Positions 7,349-14,978 of a stretch of DNA of 23,265 bases are shown piece after piece; within the stretch, counting starts at the first letter, position 1, and every line of letters begins with the position of its first letter. The DNA is from UBA647 sp964400545. GTDB lineage: Bacteria; Acidobacteriota; Aminicenantia; UBA2199. Under the pieces are notes generated by a model, which worked only from the letters and a program-made list of their open reading frames with translations, was not told the DNA's origin and ran no database searches. The position numbers and the translations under genes were made by a program. The stretch covers positions 1 to 23,265 of the forward strand of contig CAYNUG010000023.1 in assembly GCA_964400545.1 (NCBI GenBank), given 5' to 3'.

Positions 7349-8326
7349 ATGAAATATATAATTATTATTCTGACATTAGCACTTATATCAGTATCTTGTA
7401 GTAATGATGGAGAAGATTTGTTAGAACAAAGGAACGATAATGCAGTTAAAATCACGAATTTTTCTCCAAGAAGCAGTCAAAACCCTTGTTTTTCACCGGA
7501 TGGGCAATATATTATTTTTACCCGTTTTTTAAAAGGGTATAATTCCGGTGCTTCAGAAATTGTTAAAATTAAGGCAGATGGAAGTGATGAAAAAATTATT
7601 GTTCCAGCAAATAATTCAAATAATGTAAATGTTCCTTTTGGAAGTTGGGTCGGTAATATGATTTGTTTTGCATCAGACAGAGCCGGATTAGCAGATGAAA
7701 TCTGGATTGTGAATGATGATGGAAGTAATATGCAACAAAAAACCACACATTCTGAAGCAGGAGGTGTATATTACATAGAACCGGTATTTAATCCGCAGAA
7801 TACAAATCAAATTATTTTTGAATATGTTACCGGAGAAAATGACAAGACAGCCATTCATCAAATTGCATTTTTAAATGTAGTAACCGGAAATGTGACATTA
7901 TTGACTGACGGAACATTCGATGACCGGTTGCCAAGTTGGAGTAATGACGGAAGCAGAATTCTTTTTCAAAGAAAAAATTATAATCAAGAAAAGGGATGGA
8001 GACTTTATGTAGCAAATATAAAGACGAATCAATCAATCTCAATTGATTCGATAGAATTAATTTATTTCGGAGAATCCGAATATACAGATTGTTCCTGGAA
8101 CTTCAATGATGAGTATATATTATGTTCAAGTCCATTTGGAGGAAATGATATGCCGAATATATGGCTGTTTCCATTAAATCCTTACGGCTCTCCAATTAGA
8201 AAAACAAACACAAATACAAATGAAGATGGAGCTCCTTCTCAATCCCACAACGGAAATAGAATTGCTTTTGAAAGTCATTACGGTGATTCAGAAGATGAAC
8301 CATCTGAGATATGGATAATAGAATAG
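7349..8326 (+). CDS. TolB-like beta-propeller lipoprotein (PD40 repeats)
   Basis: A protein of 325 residues with a short hydrophobic leader and Cys17 in ALISVSC, a loose lipobox, so it is probably an envelope-anchored lipoprotein. The body has repeated PD40/WD40-like blades: PCFSPDGQYIIFTRF, then DRAGLADEIWIVNDDGSN, then PSWSNDGSRILFQRK, and PSQSHNGNRIAFESHYG near the end. These blades are typical of the C-terminal domain of TolB and DPP6-like proteins. There is no TolB N-terminal domain and no tol-pal neighbour, so this is not TolB itself. The role is unknown, perhaps protein or glycan binding at the cell envelope. No clear ribosome site precedes the ATG. Confidence 0.75.
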   Translation: MKYIIIILTLALISVSCSNDGEDLLEQRNDNAVKITNFSPRSSQNPCFSPDGQYIIFTRFLKGYNSGASEIVKIKADGSDEKIIVPANNSNNVNVPFGSWVGNMICFASDRAGLADEIWIVNDDGSNMQQKTTHSEAGGVYYIEPVFNPQNTNQIIFEYVTGENDKTAIHQIAFLNVVTGNVTLLTDGTFDDRLPSWSNDGSRILFQRKNYNQEKGWRLYVANIKTNQSISIDSIELIYFGESEYTDCSWNFNDEYILCSSPFGGNDMPNIWLFPLNPYGSPIRKTNTNTNEDGAPSQSHNGNRIAFESHYGDSEDEPSEIWIIE

Positions 8327-8395
8327 GGATACAAAAATAAAGACCGCAAAGAGTTCCAACCTGAGCAAATTGACATTCTAATACCATTATGAAAA

Positions 8396-8421
8396 TATAT
8401 TGTTGTATATGCAACAATATA
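8396..8421. other. Imperfect hairpin between the TolB-like gene and the small membrane ORF
   Basis: TATATTGTTG (8396-8405) is exactly complementary to CAACAATATA (8412-8421), with six bases between. No T run follows on either strand, so it is not a standard terminator. It could lie in the 5' leader of the next gene. Confidence 0.4.
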
Positions 8422-8457
8422 ATAAGTGGTTATTCAATAAGTTAAAAGGGAGTTGTT

Positions 8458-8652
8458 ATGAAAAACAAAACATTCTGGATATTTGGAATTTTACAAAGTT
8501 TATCTTTAGGATCTATTATCTTTTTATTATTCAATTCGTTAAATTCAATAAAAGGGGAAAATGTGATCGGTTTGGATACTCAAATACTTCTGAGCATTGT
8601 TTTCCCTTTATTCTTTTTAATTGTTGAATATATTATCTATTCTAAAAAATAG
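8458..8652 (+). CDS. Small two-helix membrane protein, function unknown
   Basis: A 64-residue protein with two hydrophobic segments (about residues 5-27 and 42-60) joined by a short polar loop (NSIKGENVIG), ending in a basic tail SKK. A good ribosome site, AAGGGAG, sits 6 bases before the ATG, which supports real translation. I do not recognise a family. It precedes the DUF3795 gene by 41 bases and may share its message. Confidence 0.55.
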   Translation: MKNKTFWIFGILQSLSLGSIIFLLFNSLNSIKGENVIGLDTQILLSIVFPLFFLIVEYIIYSKK

Positions 8653-8693
8653 TTAAATCATTTGATAAGGTTAATAAAAATAGAGGTGAAATT

Positions 8694-9041
8694 ATGGAGG
8701 CAGGACAAGATAATTTTATTGTAGCTTATTGTGGGCTTGCGTGCAGTAATTGCGGAATGTATCTGAAGGGGAAATGTGCAGGTTGCCATAGTGATAAGCC
8801 TATGAACAGGAATTGTAAAATGAAAGCATGTGCAATTGAACATAAATATACAACATGTGCGGATTGTACTGAATTTAGCGATCTGAAAAAGTGTCGTAAA
8901 TTGAATAATTTAGTTGCAAATTTTTTCGGTTTTATTTTTCACAAAGACCGTATCGACAATCTGAAGCGAATAAGTAAATCANNNNNNNNNNCAGGTTTGA
9001 AAATTTTTATTAAGGAAAAACAAAATGAGGGGACAGCTTAA
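8694..9041 (+). CDS. DUF3795 cysteine-rich protein, interrupted by an assembly gap
   Basis: The protein begins at ATG 8694 after a GAGGTGA ribosome site. It has the Cys-rich pattern of DUF3795: YCGLACSNCGMYLKGKCAGC, then NCKMKACAIEH and TTCADCTEF. Ten cysteines, many in CxxC pairs, suggest a bound metal. Ten Ns at 8982-8991 fall near the C-terminus, after NLKRISKS. If the gap is really 10 bases, the frame continues as GLKIFIKEKQNEGTA to the stop at 9041. That looks like a plausible family C-terminus, but the few residues in the gap and even the gap length are uncertain. It overlaps the next gene by 17 bases. Confidence 0.72.
   Translation: MEAGQDNFIVAYCGLACSNCGMYLKGKCAGCHSDKPMNRNCKMKACAIEHKYTTCADCTEFSDLKKCRKLNNLVANFFGFIFHKDRIDNLKRISKSXXXXGLKIFIKEKQNEGTA
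8982..8991. other. Run of ten Ns (assembly gap)
   Basis: Ten consecutive undetermined bases join two contigs. The true distance is not known. The flanking reading frames agree across ten bases, which suggests that little is missing. Confidence 0.95.
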
Positions 9042-9528
9042 AAAAACGATCAAATGTTTCAGCTGCGGAGGTGATTTTCCGGATATCGAAGGGCCGGTAC
9101 ACCGTTATATGACATCTTCTCCGGGTTGTTGGGCTGTATTCGGTGAGGTTATGGCAAGAGAATACAGTAATCCCTCTTATTATGAAGTTCATCGATTGTC
9201 GGTCGACGCTTATGCTGTTCAACATCCCGGTTCAACCGATCGTCAGAGCGTTCAGTCTGTAGGGCTTCATTTAGTACGACTTTGTCTGTTTATTGAACAT
9301 GGGCTCAGTGCGGAAAAGGCAAATAGTACGATGCTGGCAGCTGCAAAAAGAAAGTATTTGTTTACTAGGATGGAACCGCCACCTTCTTCCGGACTGATTA
9401 CTGTAGCCGATGTTGTCAAAGTTAATACAGCAGAGGAACATAAGGTTATTGTCTGGAAATGGGCTGAGAGTGTGTGGAAGGCCTGGGAACCTCATCACGA
9501 TACGATCAAATCATTGTTGCCCTGGTAA
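9025..9528 (+). CDS. DUF5946 family protein
   Basis: A soluble protein of 167 residues. It opens with a possible zinc pair CFSCGGDF, then the conserved block GPVHRYMTSSPGCWAVFGEV. Next come AREYSNPSYYEVHRLSVDAY and AVQHPG, and the C-terminus ends in a Trp-rich WAESVWKAWEPHH segment. This order matches DUF5946, a family without an assigned function that I recognise from these motifs. The chosen ATG at 9025 has AAGGAA upstream and lies inside the end of the DUF3795 frame, so the two may be translationally coupled. Confidence 0.8.
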   Translation: MRGQLKKTIKCFSCGGDFPDIEGPVHRYMTSSPGCWAVFGEVMAREYSNPSYYEVHRLSVDAYAVQHPGSTDRQSVQSVGLHLVRLCLFIEHGLSAEKANSTMLAAAKRKYLFTRMEPPPSSGLITVADVVKVNTAEEHKVIVWKWAESVWKAWEPHHDTIKSLLPW

Positions 9529-9585
9529 CGGAGTGTTCTTTTTTATTGTTGAATATAGCTTTTGTCTATGAAAAGATTATAAATT

Positions 9586-9750
9586 ATGAATAATATAAAA
9601 GGGTCGGTAGCTATAAAGAACAGTACTTTAATTGTTTTTCTCTGTTTAATGATCTTATTAATATCATTTTTAAACATAATTGATGCTCGTTTGAAAACGC
9701 TTGCATCACCTCCGGGAATTGTTTCCTTTGAATTTGCGGGAAATAAATGA
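9586..9750 (+). CDS. Short membrane ORF, possibly the N-terminal remnant of a larger gene
   Basis: A 54-residue frame with one strong hydrophobic segment (about residues 14-32), then DARLKTLASPPGIVSFEFAGNK and a TGA stop. The tail resembles the first periplasmic part of longer bacterial membrane proteins that carry a GIVSFEL-like motif after helix 1, as I remember them. If so, the remaining helices are missing and this is a truncated gene. Its stop overlaps the next start as ATGA, which is what an intact operon gene would show, so a genuine short protein is also possible. No clear ribosome site precedes the ATG. Confidence 0.4.
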   Translation: MNNIKGSVAIKNSTLIVFLCLMILLISFLNIIDARLKTLASPPGIVSFEFAGNK

Positions 9751-10190
9751 AATATTTAAAAAAATTCCTGATAGTGTTGCTTGTTGTTGTAGCTTTCTAT
9801 ATTTTTTTAAAAGAGAACCCTTCCGTCAATCTTCCTGATTCTGGAAAACCGATTGGAAACAGTCAAAGTGTAACGGAAGCCTTCAGGGAGCGTTTAAGTA
9901 ACATTCAGATCCGGGGTTCGGGAATTGTGAGTAGAATTTTAAGTGATGACAATTACGGGAACAGACATCAAAGGTTTATTGTAAGGATATCACAGTCATT
10001 AACTGTATTTGTTGCACACAATATTGATCTGGCACAGAGGATAAACAATCTGAAAAGGGGTGATGAAGTTGAGTTTTACGGTGAGTATGAATGGAATTCA
10101 AAGGGTGGAGTTATACACTGGACGCATCATGATCCAAACGGACGGCATAAATCCGGTTGGCTGAAACATAGAGGACGTGTGTACAGATAA
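9747..10190 (+). CDS. DUF3465 domain protein, membrane-anchored or secreted
   Basis: A protein of 147 residues. It has an N-terminal hydrophobic segment (about residues 5-22), a short linker, and a DUF3465 domain from about 55 to the end. The conserved blocks are RGSGIVSRILSDDNYGNRHQ, then VFVAHNIDLAQRI, RGDEVEFYGEYEWNSKGGVI and HWTHHDPNGRHKSGW. The domain is OB-like in look and rich in conserved His, Trp and Gly. No function has been assigned. The start overlaps the preceding short ORF by 4 bases, with GCGGGA upstream. The conservation of the whole domain argues that it is intact. Confidence 0.82.
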   Translation: MKYLKKFLIVLLVVVAFYIFLKENPSVNLPDSGKPIGNSQSVTEAFRERLSNIQIRGSGIVSRILSDDNYGNRHQRFIVRISQSLTVFVAHNIDLAQRINNLKRGDEVEFYGEYEWNSKGGVIHWTHHDPNGRHKSGWLKHRGRVYR

Positions 10191-10246
10191 TTGGTCCAAA
10201 TAGAAAGCAAAAAAACTTATCCCATAGAAAGAGAATTCCAAATAAA

Positions 10247-10276
10247 TTGACATTGACTGATGTTTATATTTAGAAT
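10247..10276 (+). promoter_or_regulatory. Sigma70-type promoter of the GH92 gene
   Basis: TTGACA (10247-10252) and TAGAAT (10271-10276) are 18 bases apart. Transcription would start near 10283, just ahead of the GAGG ribosome site and the ATG at 10293. This position rules out the longer frame that begins at 10260. Confidence 0.6.
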
Positions 10277-10292
10277 ATTTGTGAGGTTAAAT

Positions 10293-12650
10293 ATGAAAAA
10301 AATATTTTTTTCAATTATTTTTAGTATTGTTTTGGTATTTTCATTTTCGGGAATGATAAAATCCCGAGGAAAAACAAACAATAAAAATTTATCTGATTAT
10401 ATTCTTCCTGTCATAGGAACAAAAGGAGAAGGAAATGTTTTTCCCGGACCGACTGTTCCTCATGGAATGGTTCAATTCAGTCCGGATACTGATAAATGGA
10501 GTTGGGAGACTGCTTCCGGATATGAATATGGAGATAAAAATATCTTAGGATTCAGTATGCGGCACTTGAGCGGAACAGGCATTCCGGATTTAGGTGATTT
10601 CCTTTTTGTTCCTTCCACCGGAAGTCTGGAATTTGTTCCGGGAATTGCAAAAAGGAAAATGAAAGACGGAGTAACAAGGATTTATCTTGATCCGGAGAAG
10701 GGGTATGCGACTCCTTTTTTTCATAAAGATGAGATCGCAAAAGCGGGATACTATAAAGTAAAGCTTCAAGAGTATGGGATAAAAGTGGAACTTGCTGCTA
10801 CGGACAGGGCCGGTATTATGAAGATAACCTTTCCTCAGACAGGTAAAGCCAATATCATGATGGATCTTTCACATGTTTTACAATGGAAAGTTATCTGGTC
10901 AAGATTAAGAAGGGAAAGTAAAACTCTCATTACCGGATTTCACTCTATAAATGGATGGGCTAAAGAGAGATATCTCTATTTTGCAGCTGAATATTCACGT
11001 CCCTATGATGATTTTGGAATAGTGATGAATGGGAAAAAGGTTTATTACAATACACGTCGTTTTCGGAGCAAATATGAGGCTGCAGGGAAAAATCTTCAGT
11101 ATTATACAAGATATTCCACAAAAGATGGAGACGTGATAATGGTTAAAATAGGAATATCGGCTGTAAGTACAAAAGGAGCCTTAAAGAATCTGAGATCTGA
11201 AATAAAGGGGTGGGATTTTGATAAAGTTGTTAAAGATGTAAAGTCAAGATGGGATTCGGAGATGTCAAAAATGAAAATAAAAGGAACTCTAAAGGAAAAG
11301 CAAACCTTTTACACCTCTCTTTATCACTCTCTTCTCACTCCGGTTATTTTTGAAGATGTTGATGGGAAATACAGAGGATTTGATAATGAAATTCACGAAT
11401 CTAAGGGCTTTAGACAGTATTCAATATTTTCATTATGGGATACATATAGAGCAGAACATCCTCTTTTTACTCTGATCCAACCCAAAAGGGATTCGGAGAT
11501 GATAAATACAATGCTCTCGTATTATGATCGGAGTGTTGATAATCTTTTGCCTGTATGGTCTCTGGATAATAATGAAACATGGTGTATGATCGGTTATCAT
11601 GCGGTTCCTGTGATAGCGGATGCAATGATTAAAAATATAAGAGGAGTTGATTGGGAAAAGGCTTATGAAGCATGTAAAACGACCGCAATGAATCCGGATT
11701 ATGATTCGGTAAAAGAGTATGCAGATATCGGTTATGTTCCTTATGATCATGAAAACGAATCCGTATCAAAAACTCTTGAATATGCTTATGATGATTTTTG
11801 CATAGCACAAATGGCTAAAAAGCTTAATAAAAAAGAAGATTACAGTTATTTTATGAAAAGGGCTCAATCGTATAAAAATCTTTTTGATCCGGAATCAAGG
11901 CTTATGAGAGGGAAAGACTCTAAAGGAAACTGGAGGACGCCATTTCATCCTCATGAATATATAGGTGAAATGGATAAAAGAGATATAACGGAAGGAACAA
12001 ATTGGCAATATTCATGGTATGTCCCCCATGATGTTCAGGGTTTAATCGATCTTATGGGCGGAGATGTTGAGTTCGAAAAAATGCTGGATCAACTTTTTAC
12101 TTACAGAGATGCCGAAAATATTTCCAAGGGCTCTGAAGATATCTCAGGGAGGATCGGAGAATATTGGCATGGGAACGAACCGGCTCACCACGTAGTTTTT
12201 TTATATAACTATGTAAAAAAGCCTTGGAAGACCCAAAAATTGGTAAGAGAGATAATGAACAGATTTTATGGCAATAAACCCGACTCGCTGTCGGGAAATG
12301 ATGATTGCGGTCAGATGTCGGCATGGTATATATTTAATGCGTTGGGATTTTACCCGGTTGCTCCTGCCAGCGGTTATTATGTTATTGGAACTCCTTGTGC
12401 GAAAGAGATAACAGTTAAACTCGGGAATGGAAAATTTTTTAAAATGAGGGCAAATAATTTTTCTGACAAGAACATCTATATTCAATCTGTCGAATTGAAT
12501 GGCAAACAATGGAATAAAACATATATTCCTTTTAAAGAGGTGCATAATGGAGGAGAGCTGATTTTTACTTTAGGTAAAAAGCCGAATAAAACATGGGGAA
12601 CAGCCCCCGACAGTATCCCTCCTTCAATTATTGTTAGGGAATCGGAATAG
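10293..12650 (+). CDS. Secreted GH92 alpha-1,2-mannosidase
   Basis: Exo-acting, calcium-dependent alpha-mannosidase of 785 residues, full length for glycoside hydrolase family 92. An N-terminal hydrophobic leader (residues 1-20) without lipobox suggests export to the periplasm or outside. The N-terminal beta domain starts with GNVFPGPTVPHGMVQFSPDT (47-66). The catalytic (alpha/alpha)6 domain includes SLWDTYRAEHP (380-390) and DITEGTNWQYSWYVPHD (564-580), whose Glu567 fits the general acid. It also has GNEPAHHVVFLYNY (627-640) and SGNDDCGQMSAWY (667-679), whose Asp pair fits the base and metal site. It would remove mannose from mannan or N-glycans. It stands alone, without SusCD or other glycan genes. 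The start follows a GAGG site; the frame runs upstream to 10260, but that lies over the promoter. Confidence 0.92.
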   Translation: MKKIFFSIIFSIVLVFSFSGMIKSRGKTNNKNLSDYILPVIGTKGEGNVFPGPTVPHGMVQFSPDTDKWSWETASGYEYGDKNILGFSMRHLSGTGIPDLGDFLFVPSTGSLEFVPGIAKRKMKDGVTRIYLDPEKGYATPFFHKDEIAKAGYYKVKLQEYGIKVELAATDRAGIMKITFPQTGKANIMMDLSHVLQWKVIWSRLRRESKTLITGFHSINGWAKERYLYFAAEYSRPYDDFGIVMNGKKVYYNTRRFRSKYEAAGKNLQYYTRYSTKDGDVIMVKIGISAVSTKGALKNLRSEIKGWDFDKVVKDVKSRWDSEMSKMKIKGTLKEKQTFYTSLYHSLLTPVIFEDVDGKYRGFDNEIHESKGFRQYSIFSLWDTYRAEHPLFTLIQPKRDSEMINTMLSYYDRSVDNLLPVWSLDNNETWCMIGYHAVPVIADAMIKNIRGVDWEKAYEACKTTAMNPDYDSVKEYADIGYVPYDHENESVSKTLEYAYDDFCIAQMAKKLNKKEDYSYFMKRAQSYKNLFDPESRLMRGKDSKGNWRTPFHPHEYIGEMDKRDITEGTNWQYSWYVPHDVQGLIDLMGGDVEFEKMLDQLFTYRDAENISKGSEDISGRIGEYWHGNEPAHHVVFLYNYVKKPWKTQKLVREIMNRFYGNKPDSLSGNDDCGQMSAWYIFNALGFYPVAPASGYYVIGTPCAKEITVKLGNGKFFKMRANNFSDKNIYIQSVELNGKQWNKTYIPFKEVHNGGELIFTLGKKPNKTWGTAPDSIPPSIIVRESE

Positions 12651-12767
12651 CAGTGCTATATTAATTTGCAGTCTTATCATAAATAGCAAAGCGGTTATTG
12701 ATGTATAATTTTTTTATGAAAAAATAAAATGAAAATGATATTTTCAAGAAATAAGCTTTGAAAAGCC

Positions 12768-13499
12768 ATGAAAAACATAAATTCAAAAAAAATTCCCGGA
12801 TTAATTTCGGCAATGAATAAAATAAATAATTATCTGATCATGGATCTGTTCGGTGGTCCAATGGTCGTTAAAATGTCCTGGATAATCAATCTTCACAAAG
12901 GGATGACCTTCATTTTTGTCCTGTTGTTAATGAATATCTTTAAGAATTTTTCCTTAATGGCATATATCTATCTTGCTCTACATGGAAGTTACGGATTTAT
13001 CTGGCTTCTAAAGTATTTTGCTTTTCGGGACAAAAAATGGGAGTCAAAAACAACTATATCCGGAGCTGTATTTATTTTCATTATTTTATCTTCCTATTGG
13101 ATCGCACCGTTTATATTAATATCGTGTATGTTTTCTTTGCAGGCAACGACCCTTCCGGGTTATCTTATTGCCATTGCGATTATTTTATACTGCACAGGTC
13201 TTGCAATAATGATCGCTTCTGACTGTCAGAAAAATATTATACTGAGATACAAAAAAGGGTTGATTACCGATGGAATGTTCAGGTATATTCGCCATCCCAA
13301 TTATCTGGGAGAAATGATGATCTATTCTTCATTTGCCATTATTGCAAATCATTGGATTCCCTGGGCCGTACTGTTATTCTGGTGGGTTTTTGTTTTTTTT
13401 GTCAACATGGTCACAATCGAGTCATCTCTTTCCAGATTTCCTGAATGGGAAGATTACAAGAGAAGAACCGGAATGCTGCTGCCGTGGAAGATGTTATAA
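12768..13499 (+). CDS. Isoprenylcysteine methyltransferase / DUF1295-like membrane protein
   Basis: Polytopic membrane protein of 243 residues with about five or six helices. Near the C-terminus it has the family signature GLITDGMFRYIRHPNYLGEM (164-183), then a Trp-rich helix and EWEDYKRRTGMLLPW. The RHPxYxGE motif is shared by isoprenylcysteine carboxyl methyltransferases, phospholipid N-methyltransferases and steroid 5-alpha-reductase-like DUF1295 proteins. It contacts the cofactor there (SAM or NADPH). The substrate cannot be told from sequence. It starts 117 bases after the GH92 gene, with only a weak ribosome site. Confidence 0.75.
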   Translation: MKNINSKKIPGLISAMNKINNYLIMDLFGGPMVVKMSWIINLHKGMTFIFVLLLMNIFKNFSLMAYIYLALHGSYGFIWLLKYFAFRDKKWESKTTISGAVFIFIILSSYWIAPFILISCMFSLQATTLPGYLIAIAIILYCTGLAIMIASDCQKNIILRYKKGLITDGMFRYIRHPNYLGEMMIYSSFAIIANHWIPWAVLLFWWVFVFFVNMVTIESSLSRFPEWEDYKRRTGMLLPWKML

Positions 13500-13558
13500 A
13501 AAGGGATGAGGTTTCATTTTAGTGAAATTTTGTGTATATTTTTTAAAGGAGAAAGGAA

Positions 13559-13837
13559 ATGACCGATCAAATTAACAGTGAGCAGAGAAGTAAAATTGAA
13601 GAGGCGCTCTCTTCAGGTAGCAAGATAAGCGCAATAAAGATCTATCGGGAATTTACTAATAAAGGTTTAAAAGAGAGCAAAGAATATGTAGACGGAATGA
13701 TCTCGGAATTAATGGAACGTGATCCCGATAAATATGCCAAATTATCTTCTTCAGGATCAGGCTGCAGATCTGCAGCAATATTTCTTCTTTTGATATCATC
13801 CGGAGGACTCTTTTTGCTAATTGGTTCGCTTATATAA
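13559..13837 (+). CDS. L7/L12 C-terminal-like domain fused to a membrane helix
   Basis: A 92-residue protein. Residues 8-50 (EEALSSGSKISAIKIYREFT through GLKESKEYVDGMI) match the pattern of the ribosomal L7/L12 C-terminal domain, whose hallmark is xAIKxxRExTGxGLKEAKxxV. A Ser-rich linker SSSGSGCRS leads to a single C-terminal membrane helix (about 71-91). It is not the ribosomal stalk protein, which has an N-terminal dimer domain and no membrane anchor. The role is unknown, perhaps binding a GTPase or another partner at the membrane. A strong AAAGGAG site precedes the start. The threonine aldolase gene begins 18 bases after its stop. Confidence 0.75.
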   Translation: MTDQINSEQRSKIEEALSSGSKISAIKIYREFTNKGLKESKEYVDGMISELMERDPDKYAKLSSSGSGCRSAAIFLLLISSGGLFLLIGSLI

Positions 13838-13855
13838 AAAGCTTGGGATCTGAAT

Positions 13856-14890
13856 ATGGTCAAATATAGTTTTAAAGATGATTATAGCGAAGGCTGTCAT
13901 CCTTCTATTCTCGAAAAGCTCTTGAAAACGACTTATGAACAGCAAGATGGTTATGGTGATGATAAATATTCAAGAGAAGCAAAAAAATTAATTAAAGAAC
14001 AGATCAATAATCAAAATGCCGATATCCATTTCGTTTCCGGGGGGACTCAGGCAAATCTACTAACTATCTCATCTGCTTTGAGATCACATGAATCTGTGAT
14101 ATCAGCAAAAACCGGTCATATTCACACACATGAAGCTGGAGCAATAGAGGCGACGGGGCATAAAATTAATGAAGTGTTAAGTAAAGACGGAAAATTGAGA
14201 ACGGAAGATATTGAAGCCGTTCTTGCTGAACACAATACAGTTCCTCATATGGTCAAACCGAAAATGGTTTATATCTCAGATTCGACCGAGGTTGGGACCG
14301 TATACAGGAAAAATGAACTCGAAGAGTTGTTTGATTTTTGCAAAGCGAGGGGAATGTATCTGTTTCTGGATGGTGCAAGGCTCGGTTCGGCTTTATGTGC
14401 AGAAAACAATGATTTAATACTTCCGGACTTACCACTTCTTACAGATGTTTTTTATATTGGGGGGACAAAGAACGGTGCATTGCTTGGTGAAGCGATCGTA
14501 ATAAACAATAACAGGTTAAAAACCGATTTTTCTTTTCATATGAAACAAAGAGGTGCCTTGCTGTCGAAAGGGAGGGTGCTTGGTGTTCAATTTCTTGAGT
14601 TGTTAAAGAACGATCTGTTTTTTGATCTTGCAAAGCATGCGAATTCAATGGCGAAGAGAATTGTTAAAGTGTTAAGAGAGAATGGGTATGCTTTTCTTAC
14701 AGACTCTACTTCAAACCAGATATTTCCAATCCTCCCGGACAGGATTATAAATAAACTGAAGTCAAAGTATGAATTCTATATTTGGGAAAAAATTGATAAA
14801 GAAAATTCTGTGATCAGGATCGTTACTTCCTGGGCAACAAAAGAGGAAATTGTGGATGAATTTATTTCTGATATAGTTGGAGATTCTTAA
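13856..14890 (+). CDS. ltaE: Low-specificity L-threonine aldolase
   Basis: PLP-dependent aldolase of 344 residues that splits L-threonine or allo-threonine into glycine and acetaldehyde. Family landmarks are DDYSEGCHP at the start, the glycine loop FVSGGTQAN (59-67) and the cofactor-stacking THEAGAIEATGH (91-102). D172 in LFLDGARLGSAL fits the pyridine-nitrogen aspartate. K205 in FYIGGTKNGALLGEA should be the PLP-binding lysine. The length is normal. It is coupled to the L12-like gene upstream. Other beta-eliminating lyases share the fold, but the HEAGA and DGARLG motifs favour threonine aldolase. Confidence 0.9.
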   Translation: MVKYSFKDDYSEGCHPSILEKLLKTTYEQQDGYGDDKYSREAKKLIKEQINNQNADIHFVSGGTQANLLTISSALRSHESVISAKTGHIHTHEAGAIEATGHKINEVLSKDGKLRTEDIEAVLAEHNTVPHMVKPKMVYISDSTEVGTVYRKNELEELFDFCKARGMYLFLDGARLGSALCAENNDLILPDLPLLTDVFYIGGTKNGALLGEAIVINNNRLKTDFSFHMKQRGALLSKGRVLGVQFLELLKNDLFFDLAKHANSMAKRIVKVLRENGYAFLTDSTSNQIFPILPDRIINKLKSKYEFYIWEKIDKENSVIRIVTSWATKEEIVDEFISDIVGDS

Positions 14891-14904
14891 ATTTATAATA
14901 AATA

Positions 14905-14932
14905 TTTTCAAACATCGATGACAATCTATAAT
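14905..14932 (+). promoter_or_regulatory. Possible promoter of the 4Fe-4S membrane protein gene
   Basis: A perfect -10 TATAAT (14927-14932) has TTTTCA (14905-14910, four of six matches to TTGACA) 16 bases upstream. The start site would be near 14939, leaving a 40-base leader with the AAGGAG ribosome site. Confidence 0.4.
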
Positions 14933-14978
14933 GGATTTCGCATAGGATAACTCATTCGTTTTGAATAAGGAGAAAAAG

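Noticed and set aside
8370..8401. TTGACA at 8370 as a promoter for the small membrane ORF
   Set aside because: No -10-like hexamer lies at 16-18 bases; the nearest, TATATT, is 20 bases away.
10260..10292. Upstream ATG extending the GH92 protein by 11 residues
   Set aside because: It lies over the likely promoter and lacks a ribosome site. The downstream ATG has a GAGG site and starts a normal signal peptide.
12704..12709. Perfect TATAAT before the methyltransferase-like gene
   Set aside because: No acceptable -35 hexamer lies 15-19 bases upstream and there is no extended -10, so it was not called as a promoter.
13512..13540. TTTCAT / TATATT pair and a small TTTCA-TGAAA hairpin before the L12-like gene
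   Set aside because: The -35 is poor and the stem has only five AT-rich pairs, so neither a promoter nor a terminator can be supported.
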